From ANME-2 cluster archaeon (lineage in GTDB: Archaea; Halobacteriota; Methanosarcinia; Methanosarcinales; Methanocomedenaceae), in the NCBI GenBank assembly GCA_023544495.1, contig JAMJFV010000053.1:1-12955 (forward strand): 12,955 nucleotides of DNA. The letters are read 5' to 3'. This document shows, piece after piece, positions 12,152 to 12,955 of this stretch; position 1 is the stretch's first letter; every line of letters starts with the position of its first letter. The translations under genes were made by a program, and so were the position numbers. The notes beneath the pieces are model-generated. The model was not told the origin of the DNA. It ran no database searches and saw only the letters and a program-made list of their open reading frames with translations.

Positions 12152-12829
12152 CTATTCCTTCGCCTCGTTCTCTTCATTTCGCACTGCTATCACATAAACT
12201 TCTCTCTTGTCAGGCTCGATTATGTGCTGTATCGAGAGACCAGTTCCCTGCATCCTTTCAATATGTTCTTCCAGGTCGCTCATGTCACCAAGCTTGAATA
12301 CCTGTAATACACGTCCACCAGGTTTTAACAACGGCAGTACTCTTTCAAGCACCTTAAGGGAATCCTCTGGCTCAACAGTAATATCGTTCAATATGATATC
12401 CACGGGCTGGACGGACAATGAGGTAAGCGGAATGTTGAAAATGTCCCCTTTCATTACCCGGACATTATCGTGTAATTCTGTTACCTTTTCAAGAGAAGGC
12501 ATGAACTCATCACTGAACTCGATACCGATAATATTACCTGCTATCCCGGATGCAAAAAGGATGAATCCGCCTGCACTGGAACCCAGGTCCAGCACTGTAT
12601 CGCCGGAATGTATGAACCGGGTTTGTTGCTGGATGGATTTGAGTTTCAGGTAACCTGCGGGTACGTCTGTATTTTCCATTATTATGACATTATTATGGTA
12701 TCCGATCCGGGTGGATGGTTTGAAAACCAGCTTGCCGTCCACGCTGACCTTACCGCCAATGATGGCACGTTTAGCCCTTCCCCTGCTGGCTACAAGTCCC
12801 TGTTCAACCAAAAATGCATCTAATCTCAT
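12152..12829 (-). CDS. S4-domain/FtsJ-like RNA methyltransferase (TlyA-like)
   Basis: A 225-residue protein. An S4 RNA-binding domain fills residues 1 to about 48 (MRLDAFLVEQGLVASRGRAK at the start). An FtsJ-like methyltransferase follows with the SAM loop VLDLGSSAGGF at 79-89. A K-D-K-E tetrad of the FtsJ/RrmJ kind appears to be kept: K62 or K64, D149 (LNDIT), K179 (QVFKLGD) and E210 (KREVY). This suggests 2'-O-methylation of ribosomal RNA, as in TlyA, though the exact site is unknown. The ATG at 12829 is preferred over a TTG at 12847 because AGGTAG at 12835-12840 precedes it and the S4 domain begins at once. It is followed directly by the rhomboid gene. Confidence 0.88.
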   Translation of the reverse strand: MRLDAFLVEQGLVASRGRAKRAIIGGKVSVDGKLVFKPSTRIGYHNNVIIMENTDVPAGYLKLKSIQQQTRFIHSGDTVLDLGSSAGGFILFASGIAGNIIGIEFSDEFMPSLEKVTELHDNVRVMKGDIFNIPLTSLSVQPVDIILNDITVEPEDSLKVLERVLPLLKPGGRVLQVFKLGDMSDLEEHIERMQGTGLSIQHIIEPDKREVYVIAVRNEENEAKE

Positions 12830-12870
12830 ATTTACTACCTTTACCAAGGAATATGACCGTGTAATTCGAG

Positions 12871-12877
12871 ATATATT
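12871..12877 (-). promoter_or_regulatory. TATA box of the methyltransferase-rhomboid operon
   Basis: AATATAT on the minus strand lies 42-48 bases before the ATG at 12829, the same spacing as the DUF2150-like promoter. The remaining bases to 12955 hold another AT-rich box (GCTTTTAAGT near 12929-12938) but no gene I can support. Confidence 0.45.
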
Positions 12878-12955
12878 GATTTATCCATAACCTCGCTCCG
12901 TCATATCCTTTTCCCGAACAAAACCAATATGCTTTTAAGTCAGTAATGAATCAAT

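Noticed and set aside
1..12955. CRISPR arrays, insertion sequences or prophage genes
   Set aside because: No regularly spaced repeats, transposase, integrase or phage motifs were seen on either strand.

Overview
The window looks archaeal, most likely a euryarchaeon near Methanosarcinales or the ANME archaea. The clues are a threonyl-tRNA synthetase with the archaeal N-terminal editing domain, a tRNA-Pro gene with no encoded CCA, GGTGA/GGAGG-type Shine-Dalgarno sequences, and TATA-like boxes repeatedly placed about 40 bases before start codons. A gene resembling the archaeal DUF2150 family adds to this. The order-level guess is inference; no marker in the window fixes it.

Positions 1-3488 hold household genes. 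A QueH-like iron-sulfur epoxyqueuosine reductase (minus strand, with a possible 27-codon ORF coupled to its end) is divergent from a complete adenosylcobalamin-dependent ribonucleotide reductase (plus strand); one palindromic TATA element lies between them. The reductase converges on a membrane protein built of three copies of an MscS-type 'conserved TM helix' unit, which ends in a hairpin plus T-tract.

Positions 3541-7007 hold the most notable region, a tightly packed plus-strand operon: small membrane protein, DUF488 protein, diheme membrane-anchored cytochrome c, NorC and NorB. NorB has every heme, FeB and glutamate residue of the cytochrome c-dependent nitric oxide reductase (cNOR), so this is predicted to reduce NO to N2O using electrons from c-type cytochromes outside the membrane. 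NorC has an extra C-terminal membrane helix, and the usual activation genes norD and norQ are not in the window. The cytochrome and NorB genes look lower in GC in the lines sampled than nrdJ and thrS, which hints at acquisition by transfer.

Positions 7008-7422 are AT-rich and almost empty. They contain a 16-codon ORF with a strong Shine-Dalgarno, a potential hairpin and a tandem 18-base repeat carrying TATA-like sequence. 

Positions 7423-12955 are all on the minus strand. In transcription order they are an S4-domain/FtsJ-like methyltransferase, an AN1 zinc-finger rhomboid protease, a DUF2150-like protein, a SAM methyltransferase, threonyl-tRNA synthetase and tRNA-Pro(TGG). The short stretch before thrS can fold into two mutually exclusive hairpins, one of which covers the Shine-Dalgarno sequence.
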